Shown here: positions 36,350 through 47,555 of the stretch, piece after piece
How the letters are laid out: the number at the start of each line of letters is the position of its first letter
Position numbering within the stretch: the first letter of the stretch is position 1
Source: Manduca sexta
Lineage: Eukaryota; Arthropoda; Insecta; Lepidoptera; Sphingidae
Direction of reading: 5' to 3'
Length of the DNA stretch: 64,000 nt
NCBI RefSeq assembly: GCF_014839805.1
Contig: NC_051134.1
Location: forward strand, 9,889,170-9,953,169
Translations under genes and position numbers: made by a program
Notes under the pieces: model-generated
What the model was told of the DNA's origin: nothing
Database searches by the model: none
What the model saw: the letters and a program-made list of their open reading frames with translations, nothing else

Positions 36350-36904
36350 CTATGAAAATGAGCATATTTATTGTTCTTAGTACATTTGAATAATGTAATG
36401 TTGGAATATTTGTTTTGTTTGCTTGTGAACAGTGTTTATTTGTATTTGTTCATCGTTAGGTTTATTTCTGCCGGAGTATTCATAATCAATAAGATACTGT
36501 CTTATTTATTATAATAATACACGAGAAAATAGATATGTCTGCGTGCAATTTGACTTTGGGACTTTTTATGTAATATATTGGTAGTATTTGACAACATTCA
36601 TTCTTGCTTATAAACTTGTTTAAGCGTTAAGAGGGGGTTAAGAATTGCTTAAATAGCTGTCAAAACATCACCGATTCCTAGTTTAAACCTAATTAAAAGG
36701 CAAGATGGCGGGTTTTGACTTACAGCTGATCAAGTAAATTTGTGTTTTAACTAAGTATAGCTTTACGAATGTTTTATAAGTAGGACTGATTAACAATAGG
36801 TCCGATTTCTCTTGCTGTATATTATAATTATTTAATGATATAATATAAACTCAAGAATACCTTATATTTTAAAGTTAAAGTTTTGACATATCTATTACCA
36901 TCAA
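36350..36904. other. Intron sequence of the minus-strand gene
   Basis: AT-rich, no exon or repeat recognised. Confidence 0.4.
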
Positions 36905-37078
36905 GTTATATTTCCAACTCCTCCCTTTCTATTTGATTAATTTCGTTGCGGGATAATGACATATTAGTTTTCCCTGAGACTCGCCGAGCTTCACCGCTCC
37001 GTGTCATAAAATGCATGCCACTGCTGATCCCTTACAGGAGTTGTAGTGGTGTGTGTGAGGGTGGGAAAGTGTCTACCA
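36905..37078 (+). repeat. Dispersed repeat family Q, copy 3
   Basis: 'tttccaactcctccctttct', 'gagactcgccgagcttcacc', 'cttacaggagttgtagtggt'. Located in the intron. Confidence 0.45.
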
Positions 37079-37127
37079 TCAAGCTATAGCTTGCTTTATG
37101 AATTCTAGATATTTAATTCGTCCATAC

Positions 37128-37242
37128 CAGCAGCAACCACGCTAACACCACCAGCTGGTATCCCGAGACCCATGTTGAACTTCTGCCTCTCTTCTATGAA
37201 GGCCACGCTGCCCATCACCATGGCTGATATCCCGCATACTAT
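37128..37242 (-). CDS. Upstream coding exon of the four-helix membrane protein
   Basis: Acceptor TTATTTACAG precedes 37242 and donor G|GTATGG follows 37128. It enters in phase 0 and leaves in phase 1. It encodes 38 residues: helix IVCGISAMVMGSVAFI, a charged loop EERQKFNMG, and the start of a second helix (LGIPAGGVSVVAA) completed by the next exon. The helix spacing, short first loop and Gly-containing first helix recall CD20/MS4A-type four-span proteins; this is an inference from topology only. No start codon lies in this exon, so at least one upstream coding exon is needed (see 55460-55573 and the donor at 44785). Confidence 0.6.
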
Positions 37243-37429
37243 CTGTAAATAATTCTTACAGATATTGAATAGGCATAATTGTGTAGATTGGCTAAAATAT
37301 TCGTCGATCACCGATTAGAAGCAGCTAATAATATCAGCGCTATATATAGAGTAGTGTGCCCAATATTCATCCCTGTGGATCCCCGCAGGTAACTGGTAAG
37401 GGGGAAGAAATTTGATTTTTTTTTTCATT

Positions 37430-37640
37430 TGAATGACGAGACGAGTTTGCCGTTCACCTGATGGTAAGCGATACGGCTGCCAATAAACATTAGAAACACC
37501 ATCCGTAGTGGAATCACTACGCTCGTAACCCTGAGACATGAGATGTCTTATTATGTCCAGTAGTTACACTAGCTACAATGTCCTTCAAACCGGAAGACAA
37601 TAGTGACTACACACTGTTGCTTGTCAGCTGAAATAAAAAA
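37430..37640 (+). repeat. Dispersed repeat family K, copy 3
   Basis: 'gaatgacgagacgagtttgc', 'cgttcacctgatggtaagcg', 'aacattagaaacaccatccg', 'ttatgtccagtagttacact'. Opposite in direction to 24995 and 33130. Confidence 0.65.
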
Positions 37641-38012
37641 TAGGGCAACCTACCCAGGCAAGCTTAAAAGAGCACGTTAAAAGAGACCCATCGTTTCTCC
37701 GAACTTCGACAACTTAGCGGTTGCTTAGACAGCTATGAAACCTTGAATAACCAAGGTCGATGGTCTTTGGTCGATGTTAATAGGTGAACTCAGTTTCGCT
37801 CGCAAGTACGATATAAATATATATCAACAATGTAAAAAAAGAAAAAGTAGAAATGAGTTCGTTTCACTCGGCTGAAATATTAGTCCAAATGGCGAAAGTT
37901 GGAAATGTTTTAAATGTTTCGTACTTTTTAAAAAGAATATCAAAGAAAATGACGTTAACAGATTGTTTGAAAGAACGAGACAGGTCTAATATTAAATATT
38001 GTTTGTTTTCTG

Positions 38013-38425
38013 TCTCCGTGGCGGAGTTGTATTGCGTGTTGTATATGACTACCGCTCTGAGGTCACGGGTTTGAAGTCCGGGTCGGGTAAAGTGATATTT
38101 AGTGGAAACCCTACAGTCACCACCGAGAGGAACCTGCAAATGGGATACTGGTACCCCTCGGTTTTACGACTGCAGGGTACCGGGAGTGGGAGGATTGACA
38201 GGGTAGGGGGAAGGATGTGACAAAAGGGAAGGATAGGGAAAGTGATATTGGGTTGGGATGTAGGCAAAGTGATATTGGGTTTTTTTTTCGGTACAAGACT
38301 GGTGTCTGGAATTTGTATCCGATATGGTGGTATTTTCATTCTCTATCACATCATGGGACGGAGCACACATGGCGAAGTGGGTGCCTTGGTAGCATCTTTG
38401 CCTACCCCTTCGGCGATAATGGCGT
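38013..38425 (+). repeat. SINE-A interrupted by a family U insert
   Basis: The SINE starts 'ctccgtggcggagttgtatt' and has B-box 'cacgggtttgaagtccgggt'. After GTAAAGTGATATT at 38088-38098 it is interrupted by family U sequence ('ccaccgagaggaacctgcaa', 'gactgcagggtaccggga'). AAAGTGATATT then recurs at 38239-38249 and 38266-38276 before the SINE resumes with 'gggttttttttt', 'catcatgggacggagc' and 'ctaccccttcggcgataa'. Confidence 0.65.
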
Positions 38426-39205
38426 AATAATGTGTTTTCTGTTTTTTCTACATTTTATAAAATATACTAGCTTTTGCTCGTGGCTTCGCCTGCATTAACA
38501 CCTAAAATAAAAATTATCACTCCGAGGTAATGTTTTGTGAAACCTATTAGTGAAAGAAATGTCAAAAGTGGTTAAGTAGCTTTTATCCATTAGAAAGAAA
38601 CATATAAAAGGTCTAATTTTCCCTTTATAACTATTTTTATAGCATAAGTGCAGACAATACGAAACAATTGTGAATACCTAGCTCTAATGGTTAATGGACT
38701 CTGAATACAAAGTTTTGTTATGTTCGAAAGCGAATTAGGAGTGTTGTTTCATACGAAACATATGGAAATAGTTTTGAGCAATTTCTGATCTCAAAAGTAT
38801 TCTAGCCTCTAATGGTTACGTAAAATCTTTGGTCCTAACAACAGATTGGCATACTTTTTTTTTTTGCTTAAATCGCCAAATTTTACTGATCGTACATTAA
38901 TTTAAAAATCTACCAATGCAGATCTTAGCCAATAGATACATATAAAGGTCTGGTATGATCTTTCCTTGCTGCTAAAATAAATTTTAAGAAGAAAAAGCTC
39001 ATGCATACGTTTTTAAAACTGCATTTGGTTGGTTAATGTGCGTAAAACAGCCAAGTGTGTAAGTTTTATTTATGTGTGTTTATAACGATACAACACGGTA
39101 TGAGTATGTATATTGCACTCTCTATCTACCAGTCTGTCTAATAGTTGAATGACAGAATTTTTTGTTGGCGGTAATAACTACACAGGCGTTATTTTTCTGT
39201 CACGA
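38426..39205. other. Gene-free AT-rich sequence
   Basis: At 38466-38495 the 'actagcttttgctcgtggct' motif, a reversed Helitron-like 3' end, is visible. Nothing else. Confidence 0.35.
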
Positions 39206-39207
39206 CA

Positions 39208-39425
39208 AAATGACCTCTACACCTGATGGTAAGTGGAGTGGGGTCCAATAGAATGTTGACTGACGAGAGATGATTATCCCTCGACAGTCGACACAATTAT
39301 GCCGGCCTGCTGGAACCGGATATACACAGGCGGATCCCGGATCGCGACTTACTTACTTGAGCCACTATAGCGGGTTTTAACACCTTGTGTATGGTGGTCT
39401 CTATGCGGGCGGATATAAAATATAT
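39208..39425 (-). repeat. Dispersed repeat family R, copy 4
   Basis: Reversed: 'cacctgatggtaagtggagt', 'ccaatagaatgttgactgac', 'ccggatatacacaggcggat', 'ttaacaccttgtgtatggtg'. Confidence 0.65.
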
Positions 39426-39971
39426 CTTAACAATATGAAAAACGACGAAATTGAGCCAAGTTATTTTATATGTACTAGATGCCCCTAGTGGAACACCAAT
39501 ATTGAATCAATTTGTCAACATAACAGTAATTACAAGTTTGGCAAAAATTACTTGACAGTTGCTCCTTACATAGTACATATTAACTTATACCAGTTATGAA
39601 CGGATCGCTTGAAAGCCTATAAACAAATTTACTTCATAAATTATGTAGAATTGAAACCATATTTTACGCTCACGGGTAAACATGTGACCAGTTTCATGCA
39701 ATTTGTATACTCATTTTCGTAAATACAGGGACGTGGGGGTTAAGTCACTCTGTGTTGTCATTACTGTGTACAAATTAGGGTTGTTTTAGAAACATAAACA
39801 CACTACTGCTCGCTTTTGGACAATATTTTTTGGGAGTTGTTAATCTATACTTTTATATAAAGCAGAGTTTGTTTGTTTGAATGCACTAATTTAAGAAATC
39901 ATCGGTTTGAATTTAAAAATTATTTCAGTGTTGGATAGCCCATTTATCGAGGAATGCTATAAGGCTATAAA
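39426..39971. other. Gene-free sequence
   Basis: Nothing supported. Confidence 0.35.
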
Positions 39972-40125
39972 CTGATTGAAAAGAGCAACACCAGAGTTTC
40001 TTGCCCGTTCTTCTCTGGTGAGAACTGCTTTCCGAACTGGTGGTAGAGTTTATATTGACGGAATCTAAATAATGTTTAACATTTTACAGATTCAAATAAA
40101 TCATGTCATTTCATTTCTACATACG
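39972..40125 (-). repeat. Dispersed repeat family L, copy 2
   Basis: Reversed copy: 'aaaagagcaacaccagagtt', 'tcttgcccgttcttctctgg', 'gaactgctttccgaactggt', 'attgacggaatctaaataat'. Confidence 0.6.
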
Positions 40126-40254
40126 CTATGACCAAAAGGAGCGGAGCATTAACGGAATATGTTGGCAAAACCGGGAATATTTATTAAACGGTTAAAGTTA
40201 CGTAAAATAATGTAAGATATAATTGTTCTTCTTAAATAGTTCTAAAAATATACT

Positions 40255-40412
40255 ATAAAATAAAAACCTCAGTATGGGGATAGTTTAAGACCCTGGGAAG
40301 GACATAGGCTACTTTCTATGCCGGAAATAATATGTAGCGGGACTTTTATTTCAGGAAACTATATCCCGGAAAACTTATTCACACGGGCGGACCCGCGAGC
40401 AAAAGTTAGTTA
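40255..40412 (+). repeat. Helitron-like 3' part
   Basis: 'atggggatagtttaagaccc', 'gggacttttatttcagg', 'gaaaacttattcacacggg' and 'cgcgagcaaaagttagt', a decayed CTAG-type end. Confidence 0.55.
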
Positions 40413-40777
40413 TTTCATAAAAGAGCCGTTTCAATAGATAATGAGTTTATTTTTAGTATGTTTTGGTCATCACGTGTTATAAATATTGGTTCTGCAATTA
40501 CATTAAAATACATGAAACATTATTGACCTGTGGGAGTAATTATACTTTGTTTCATATTATGTCCAATTATCTGGGGACATTTTATTATAATTTGTATTTA
40601 AATTTGCTATTTTTAATGTAATTTCGTATGGTGAGCATTAACTAATATGTAATTTTTGGCAAGCTTGTAATTACTGTTATGTTGAGAAACTGATTGAATA
40701 TATAGGTGTTCCAATAGAGCATCTAGTACACATCAAATAATTTGGTGCAATTTCGTCTATTTTCATATTGTAGGATA

Positions 40778-41030
40778 TATTTTATATTCGCCCGCAATGC
40801 GTCTTCCATAGTGGTCGCTATGTTTAGAACATAAAGAGACAGAGAAAATTTTACTGTAGAACCCGCCATAGTGTCCCATGTAACTGCGCCCCGTTCGGGC
40901 ATCAGTCTGTGCATATTCGGTTCTAATAGGCCGGCATAATTGTGTCGACTGTCGAGGGGTAATCATCTTTCGTCAGTCGAGATTCTATTGGTCCTCACTT
41001 CACTTACCATCAGCTGCAGCGAAGTCACTG
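40778..41030 (+). repeat. Dispersed repeat family R, copy 5, with internal insert
   Basis: The family head is split after 'tattcgcccgcaatgcg' by about 60 bp ('agaacataaagagacagag'), then resumes 'acccgccatagtgtccc' through 'cagctgcagcgaagtcac'. Two overlapping minus-strand open frames here are repeat-derived. Confidence 0.6.
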
Positions 41031-41910
41031 CCATGCTCGTATGAAAAAACATAAAAGTAATATCACAAAATGTCTGCAAAAGAAAGTAAATTTATGGGTT
41101 CGCGACTGCCGCGAATTGTGTGATTTAATACTTTATTTCACATGAATAAAGACACGGAGCTTTCGCCTTTTCTTATTCTTTTTTAGTGGTGATTATTCAT
41201 TGTACTCAAAATTTCTGAGGTGACGTATTGCAATCGCGATTATATATACACGTAGTCCATTGAAATGTTACATTTTTTAGGCGTTACCTTGCGTTTTTTA
41301 GAGGACGCAATTTTATTTTTTTGAAGTGTAGGGGGGGTCAGTCTAAAGCTAAAACCAAGTTTGTGGGGTCGCCACCCTTGTCCCACGGCCGCCATCTTGA
41401 AAATAGGGGTTGAAATGGTTTTTACGATGTATCTCTTAAACTATTTATCTGACAAAAAAAATGTATGAACATTTTTTGTTGCAAATTAAATTCTCTACAA
41501 CGTTGGTCCAGTAACTTTTTGTCATAGAACTATAAATAAAAAAGTTATAAGCGAAAATGTTAAGAAATTCAATGTTAAGCAATGTCCATTGCAACGTCAT
41601 CAGAACGTGTGTTTATAAGGTTCATAATACTTTTTATTGTACTCTCATTAGGTACAACACAAACCCGCGGTTGTCGGCTTGTACCCGAATTACTTGGATC
41701 CTGAATCGCTTTGGCACAGATGAAGCAATTAAAATCAATCAAAATATTAAAATGGTTCCATTTAGTAACGCAATGTCAAAATGACTGTTTTGTTCTACTT
41801 ACTTACAACCATGCAATGTTACTTTGCCGTAAAATATTATTAAAATATTAATAAGTTGTGTATGTTTTGCAATATATAAGTGAGCAGTGTCTCTTAACCA
41901 CAACTAATGT
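41031..41910. other. Gene-free; unidentified element-like block at 41300-41560
   Basis: 'gtcgccacccttgtcccacg', 'gccgccatcttgaaaatagg' and 'aaattaaattctctacaacg' have the look of a DNA-element repeat in insect genomes, but no second copy is present here. Confidence 0.3.
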
Positions 41911-41915
41911 TAATA

Positions 41916-42168
41916 CTGCCGTGCCAAGCGCAAAAGCGATATATCAGGGAAACTTTATTTCAAGATAATCGAAGGTTTGTAAATATAGTTTTATAGTTAA
42001 GTAAAATTGAAACAGAGAAACTGTTTTAAGGTTTTTATTAAGAAGTTCTAAACAAGATACCGTTATTTAGGTTAGTTCATTGATGGGTATTTCTTTAAGC
42101 TATCTGACGACATAAAAATCAAGATTTTGATTCCTTTTGAGATACCGCTTTTGAGCTTAGCACGGCAG
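41916..42168. mobile_element. MITE-1, complete with AATA target duplication
   Basis: The 5' terminus CTGCCGTGCCAAGCGCAAAA is inverted at the 3' end (TTTTGAGCTTAGCACGGCAG), giving about 27-bp TIRs with three mismatches. AATA directly flanks both sides (41912-41915 and 42169-42172). It is 253 bp with no coding capacity. A related copy lies at 44186-44430. Confidence 0.75.
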
Positions 42169-42539
42169 AATAGTAAGTACAAATTTTAACGTAGCATCAT
42201 AGATATTGACCATCTTATTTGACATATTTCTTAGGTGCGGCGAAACATGCGCTTAGACTACGTCGAAGCTGTCTAAGATTTTATCCCTAGACTAAGAACA
42301 AAAAGCCTTGCGTACGACTTACAGGACTTAAGTGTACGTGACTTGAATACATATGTACAAGGTTTACGTAACTAAGGTGTGGAAAACATAGATTGATGTT
42401 GGGTATAAACATAGATTGAAGTTGGGTATAAATTGCTTTCGAGTATAATAGTGGGGCCTTATAATGTGTCAGCATATGTTATTCGCCAGTTAAATACGAG
42501 ACGGGTAAATGGTACTCAGATTAGTATTTAGATTAACAC

Positions 42540-42775
42540 ACTTACCCGTTACGCCCTTTTATCAACGAAGAGGTAGGTAGAGGTACTAGTGTATCAACTC
42601 ACCATATGTATTTAATTCTATAATGGGATAGGAACGATACTAGCGCCATATGAGGTAGAAATTCGATACTGGACTAATATAGGAATACCTACTTAACCCA
42701 AGCCAGGGAATTGAACCCGAGACCTCAAAACGGCATTCGTAACGCAATAAAGTATGCCACAGATATAGTCAATGA
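42540..42775 (-). repeat. SINE-A, near full-length, diverged
   Basis: Reversed order of 'aggtaggtagaggtactagt', 'tcgatactggactaatatag', 'gggaattgaacccgagacct' (B-box region) and 'cgtaacgcaataaagtatgc'. Confidence 0.6.
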
Positions 42776-43624
42776 AGTTAAAATCATTCTACATTTATAT
42801 TGAATTGTTTTAAATATACTTATTCTTAAACATATTATATACTCGTAGTGAAATTTAGTGGAATGCAAATTAATAATTAAAAAATATCTCTAAGGCTGAT
42901 TTCTCTTGTTTAATAAGGAATCACCTGAAGTAAATTTGTCATTTACAAACAGCATTTTTGCACATTATATAATTTAATTTCTTTAAAAAAAATATACAAT
43001 TATCAATGTTATAGAAATAAGGTAAAAGATCATTTTAGGGCCACTAAATTTGACCATGCTTCTCAAAAAACAATAACTGCGCTGAACACAATTTATTTTC
43101 AACTCTTCACAAAGTTAACGAAAGTATAAAAGAATATACAAAACAAATTGAAACCATTATTTCAGTTTAAAGTACTTAATCTTTCCAATCCAGCCAATTT
43201 GTACCGAAACTTTCTATCACCGACAAGGCTGAAGTCCAGACGCGAATTATAAATAAGAAATAATTAAATTAAATTGTACTAACGGGATATTTCTACTTTA
43301 CTGAAGGTTACACAATTCGTGGCAAATTTTTATTAATTAAGCGCATTTAATTACAATCTTGATATTGTTATTTGTGAATTTCATTAAATATTTCTGTCCT
43401 GCATGTTCCTTATATATAGCTTATAAGTAGTGCCATCACAGAGCAGGTAATTTTTTAGTCATATTATTATCGACATTGTTTTTATTAAAATAATGTTCAA
43501 AATCAATTAACACAACAACGTAATGCAAATGGTCCTAAACCTTGAAGACAGTCTTTTATCTGGCGCTGATGTATCGTGGAATCAATATTCCGTAGCCGAG
43601 ATCGATGTCAAAGTATTTTTTTTT
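42776..43624. other. Gene-free AT-rich sequence
   Basis: Nothing supported. Confidence 0.35.
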
Positions 43625-43925
43625 TATTGTTTTGACTGACGAGACGAGCTTGATGGTAAATAATCCAATCACCCATAAACAGTAGAAACACCATACAATA
43701 CCTTGAATTACAAAGTATTATTTGGTATTCCACTGCGCTCGCCATCCTGAGACATGAGATGTTAAGTCTCATTATGTCTAGTAGTTACACTGGCTACAAT
43801 GCCCTTCAAACCGGAATCCACCAGTGACTACATACTGCTGCTTGGCGGCAGAAATAGAATGCGGTGGTACCTACCCAGGCGGACTGTCACATATGAGAGA
43901 CCTACCACCAGTAAGAAGCATCTCG
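43625..43925 (+). repeat. Dispersed repeat family K, copy 4
   Basis: The longest copy: 'ttgactgacgagacgagctt', 'cagtagaaacaccatacaat', 'cattatgtctagtagttaca', 'actgctgcttggcggcagaa', 'cctacccaggcggactgtca' and 'gagacctaccaccagtaag'. Confidence 0.7.
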
Positions 43926-44185
43926 AAGGGATGTAATTCTCTAGAAAATCAGGTTAAACTAATCCACAGAAAGTTTTACCCACACTCTCATACTTAAGAG
44001 GCGACATCTATATTAACCAATATAAAATAGATTAATTCGCCCCGCCGTTCGGGAATATTACCAATGAATATTTAAATTTCGACAAATACAATAATCGAAC
44101 CTGTTTCGCAATGAATAATTTAACACCGTCGAAGAAAACTTAACAAGTTTAAGCCGTAACCTTTCTGGAGCCTTGTTCTCTATGG

Positions 44186-44430
44186 TACCGTGCTAAGCGC
44201 AAAAGTGTTATGCCGGGGAATTATTTCGAGATAACCGAAGTTTTTTAAATATAGTTTTGGATATAAAACTTAGATAGAGAACTCTATTAAGGTTTTTTAA
44301 CAAGTTCTAAACAAGATACGTTATTTAGGTAAGTTCATTGGACGGGCATTTTTTAAGCTATCTGAATTCCGATGCCATAAAAATAAAGATTTGATTTTTT
44401 TTGAGATACCGCTTTTGAGTTTAGTATGAT
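44186..44430. mobile_element. MITE-1, diverged copy
   Basis: 'taccgtgctaagcgcaaaag' at the left and 'gagataccgcttttgagttt' at the right. The interior 'aagttctaaacaagatacg' then 'ttatttaggtaagttcattg' matches 41916-42168. The outer TIR bases are mutated. Confidence 0.65.
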
Positions 44431-44513
44431 AGTGTTATTTCAGAATAGTGCCGTGTTACAGTACTTTTGTGAAATCAGCATGGAATGGTATATGTAATTT
44501 TTAGTTATCAACC

Positions 44514-44772
44514 TGAGGCCTTATTTTTCAGTACGTAATAACGTAACGCACCATGTCGCGTTAAAGACAATCAAAACTGGCATACAGAGTACCATTCCAC
44601 GCAATGTTTACAAAGTTAACGTAATACGGCCGCGATACATTAACTTCGTGGAATCAGCGTGGAATAGTCTGAATATCAATTTTAAACTGAATCTTTATTT
44701 TTGACAGTGCGTTACAAGTAACGCGTCGCGTCGCGCTAAAGACAACAGTGTAACGCAAACTTCATAATGGCC
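44514..44772. mobile_element. MITE-3 related element
   Basis: 'aggccttatttttcagtacg' at the left and 'aacttcataatggccc' at the right, with cores 'acgcaccatgtcgcgttaaa' and 'taacgcgtcgcgtcgcgcta' arranged as inverted halves. The phrase 'catacagagtaccattccac' occurs here at 44581 and again at 44870. Confidence 0.5.
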
Positions 44773-45049
44773 CATTGTTCTTACCTGTATTGGGAGCATG
44801 CGCTGACAAACTTTCAGCTTTTATAAAATAACGAAGGTCTGGGGTTCACGGGCTCTTGCTCTAATAGCCATACAGAGTACCATTCCACAGTAATTATGAT
44901 TTTTTTTCACTAATAGGAAGCCACGTCAATCCTGAGCACTATAGACTTTTTTTACGCCGGGAAAATATTTACCCCGGAAAACTATTTTCACGTGCGCGGA
45001 GACACCATGATCACGACTATAAAATCATGGTGTATAAATAAACAAAACA
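44773..45049. other. Gene-free; alternative minus-strand donor at 44785
   Basis: On the minus strand ATGCTCCCAATACAG|GTAAGA gives Met-Leu-Pro-Ile-Gln and a consensus donor in phase 0, which would also splice in frame to 37242. An in-frame stop lies just upstream. This is one of two candidate start exons for the membrane-protein gene. It lies beside MITE sequence, which weakens it. Confidence 0.25.
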
Positions 45050-45298
45050 AATCATCACGCATTTATCTCTGAAAGAGTATGCAGAGGTACAACCAGGGCA
45101 CCCACTTTTCGCCACGTGTGTTCCATCCCATGTTGTGATAGGGGGCGAGCCTATCGTTATATTGGGCACAAATTCCAGACTCCAGGTTGATACTGAGCAG
45201 AAAACCCCAAATATCACTTTTCCCGACACGGGATTCGAACCGAGGACTCAGAGCGCTGCCTACCGCGCATGCAGTACAACTACACTACCGAGACAGTC
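45050..45298 (-). repeat. SINE-A, reference full-length copy
   Basis: Read on the minus strand it starts 'actgtctcggtagtgtagtt' (A-box region), then 'gcatgcgcggtaggcagcgc', 'gggttcgaatcc'-type B-box (GGTTCGAATCCCGTG), 'gaaaagtgatatttgggg', 'ctgctcagtatcaacctgg', 'aacgataggctcgcccccta', 'acatgggatggaacacacgt', 'gcctctgcatactctttcag' and 'agataaatgcgtgatga'. A tRNA-derived SINE transcribed by Pol III in principle, about 250 bp, no coding. Confidence 0.8.
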
Positions 45299-45774
45299 AA
45301 ATACGTCTTTCGAAATTATATATTTGTGCTACTTCAATCAAAGGCTGACAAAAATTGTATACCTGTAAAACCCGTAGTCTGAGTACTAGAGCGAGAGGGT
45401 ATGTAAGAGAGTGACGGAAGATTGTTGCGTCCCTTTCCCCCGTCAGAGGCGCTGCAGACTCTTTTCGACGGGATAGCGCGGCCTGAAACAAGAGAAAATT
45501 ATTATCTTATTATATTTTACGCGTGTCTTCGTTCACTTCAAGACCTTTATTATATATTTTATTAAAATTACTAGCTTGGTAGGGTAGAGGAGCTAGTAAT
45601 TATATTTATATTAAGAATCCTGACTTACTGCATTATACTGATCCAGTATTAAGAATTTTTGAATAACTAAACATGTATTTCTGCTATATTGGGGTAACTA
45701 TTTAAAACATGTATCTTTTACATAGCATCGGCAACAACCCATATCAATTCTCATTACTCAAATCTATACATTTT
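45299..45774. other. Gene-free sequence
   Basis: 45370-45495 is GC-richer ('ctttcccccgtcagaggcgc') and repeat-like by style, without a second copy in the window. Confidence 0.3.
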
Positions 45775-45975
45775 ATTAAATAAAGTCCCCCTTTTATGTG
45801 TGTCCGAATGTTATCGTTTTTCTCAAAATCTTCTGAATAGATTTTTATGATATTTGGTATGGAGATAGATTAAGACCTTGGAAAGGGTAGAGGCTACTTT
45901 CTATCCCGGGAAAATATGTAGAGGGACTTTATCCCGAATGGTTCAGTCGCGGGCGGAGCCGCGAACAAAAGCTAG
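45775..45975 (+). repeat. Helitron-like, 3'-complete fragment
   Basis: 'aaatcttctgaatagatttt', 'tatttggtatggagatagat', 'gggcggagccgcgaacaaaa' and GCTAGT. The hairpin GCGG...CCGC just before CTAG is the expected Helitron 3' feature. Confidence 0.6.
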
Positions 45976-46640
45976 TTTATAATACAAATGAAGTCTACAA
46001 ACAAAAAAGAAACAGATGGCCTTAATTTCCACAGAAACGCGAAGGTTAAGTCTAAATGTATGATGTGGTTGGCAAAAACTTTTGCTGAAAAACAGGTCTG
46101 CGGGCCGAAGGTGGTGAAGTGGATTGAGAGACTAATGACCTTTTTTGTTAGACATTACAACTAGTTTTGAAACCCTTATAGAAACATGATAAACAATTAA
46201 AATGAGACCTAAATTGAAGTACATAGAGCATTATTTAGAGACGAGTGAAAAGATAGAATAAAATAGTTATGAGAAACCTACCATCCTGGTTTAGTACAGT
46301 AACTAACAGAGGGCCAGTACAGTGCAGTAAATATATTCTAATTTAGGACAAAAAAAATACAGCATTTTGTGATATCATTATAGTTATTGTCTCTATTATT
46401 GAAATAATTAGTCAAGTTCTTTTAAAGTCACAAGGCGTCATCTTGAGGCAAAAATATCTGAAAGCTCTTACTTAAGACACGGTTGAAATACTTTACTATA
46501 GACTCTATTCTATGTTCCCCAATCTTCACTTCAGTTTGTACTTGAAAACAGTATTAATTGGCACAAATTGGTTCCGAAACATGTTCCGGAATTATTAACA
46601 TCATCATTGCTCAGAGTGGCTTGTTGGAACTTAATTGCTG
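45976..46640. other. Gene-free sequence
   Basis: Nothing supported. Confidence 0.35.
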
Positions 46641-46646
46641 TATGAA

Positions 46647-46690
46647 AATAGATTTTTACTTTTTAAGTGCTTAAAAAGTAAAAATCTATT
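46647..46690. repeat. Perfect 21-bp-arm palindrome
   Basis: The 21-base arm that starts AATAGATTTTTACTTTTTAA is exactly mirrored after a two-base loop (TG). AT-rich hairpin with no attached element recognised. Confidence 0.95.
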
Positions 46691-46828
46691 GTTACTTTCT
46701 GTTTATGTTCTTTCATTCAGTAATTCATTTTAATTTAACTTAAATAACATTGTGGGGAAATATACTCGCCATAGCTCGTTCAGATAATTCGTAAAATGCT
46801 TTTAACTAGTCTATACTGTACAGTGTAT

Positions 46829-47274
46829 TCTACTAATATTATAAATGCGAAAGTTTGTGAGGATGGATTTATGTATGTTTGTTCCTCTTTCACGAAAAAA
46901 CTACTGAACGGATTTAGATGAAACTTTACAGTAATATTGGTTATACAACAGAATAACACATAGGCTACAATTTATAATAATTTTATGTGATTTGGTCATA
47001 ATATAACGATACATATAACGTAACTCGAAAAAAAAATGCTATCTTGGCGTACGCTGCCTAAACCATTGGAATTAGACAAAGATGATGTACCGAAGGATTG
47101 TTTGTCTTAAATAGTTCCAAATTCAAGTCCGCGACAGCATATATCTACCTTTTATGTGGAAACCACTATGACCAAAATAGTGAGCCATAAATATAATTAA
47201 ATCGGATATTTTTCTAGCGGGATTTTTATTCCGGAAAACTCTTTCACGCGGGCGAAGCCGCGAACAAAAGCTAG
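46829..47274 (+). mobile_element. Non-autonomous Helitron, near complete
   Basis: Starts TCTACTAATATTATAAATGC, continues 'aaactactgaacggatttag', and ends with a CGCGG-GCGAAG-CCGCG hairpin (about 47248-47262) followed by CAAAAG and the terminal CTAG. These are the standard Helitron marks (5' TC, 3' hairpin plus CTRR, no inverted repeats). Inside, 47039-47110 has a short Met-initiated frame of no known family. It sits about 280 bp upstream of the DNAI3 X-box. Confidence 0.7.
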
Positions 47275-47555
47275 TATTTAATAAGAAAAGCCGGCATAAT
47301 TTCAACAATCCTGAAAGGATCCCGTTGTATTGAAAGACGTTTTCCCATGGTCCATGTTGATTGAATTGCATTGCATTTAATAGATGAAATAGTTTCTTCA
47401 GTACATTTATCAAATTAAAAACATTATTTAGCTTTCAAATTAACTATAGCTTTACATTATTTTGGTGTAATAACTTTTCCACCGCCGTAAGATTACTCTA
47501 TTTTATTTACAAGACCGTACCATTTACCGTCCGTACCATCCCGTGCTAGGTTTCT
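47275..47555 (+). other. Upstream region of DNAI3
   Basis: No TATA box at a convincing position. Sequence becomes GC-richer from about 47515 ('cgtaccatttaccgtccgta'). Confidence 0.35.

Noticed and set aside
40723..40966. Pair of overlapping minus-strand frames
   Set aside because: Repeat family R read in two frames; similar frames occur at 16078-16272 for the same reason.
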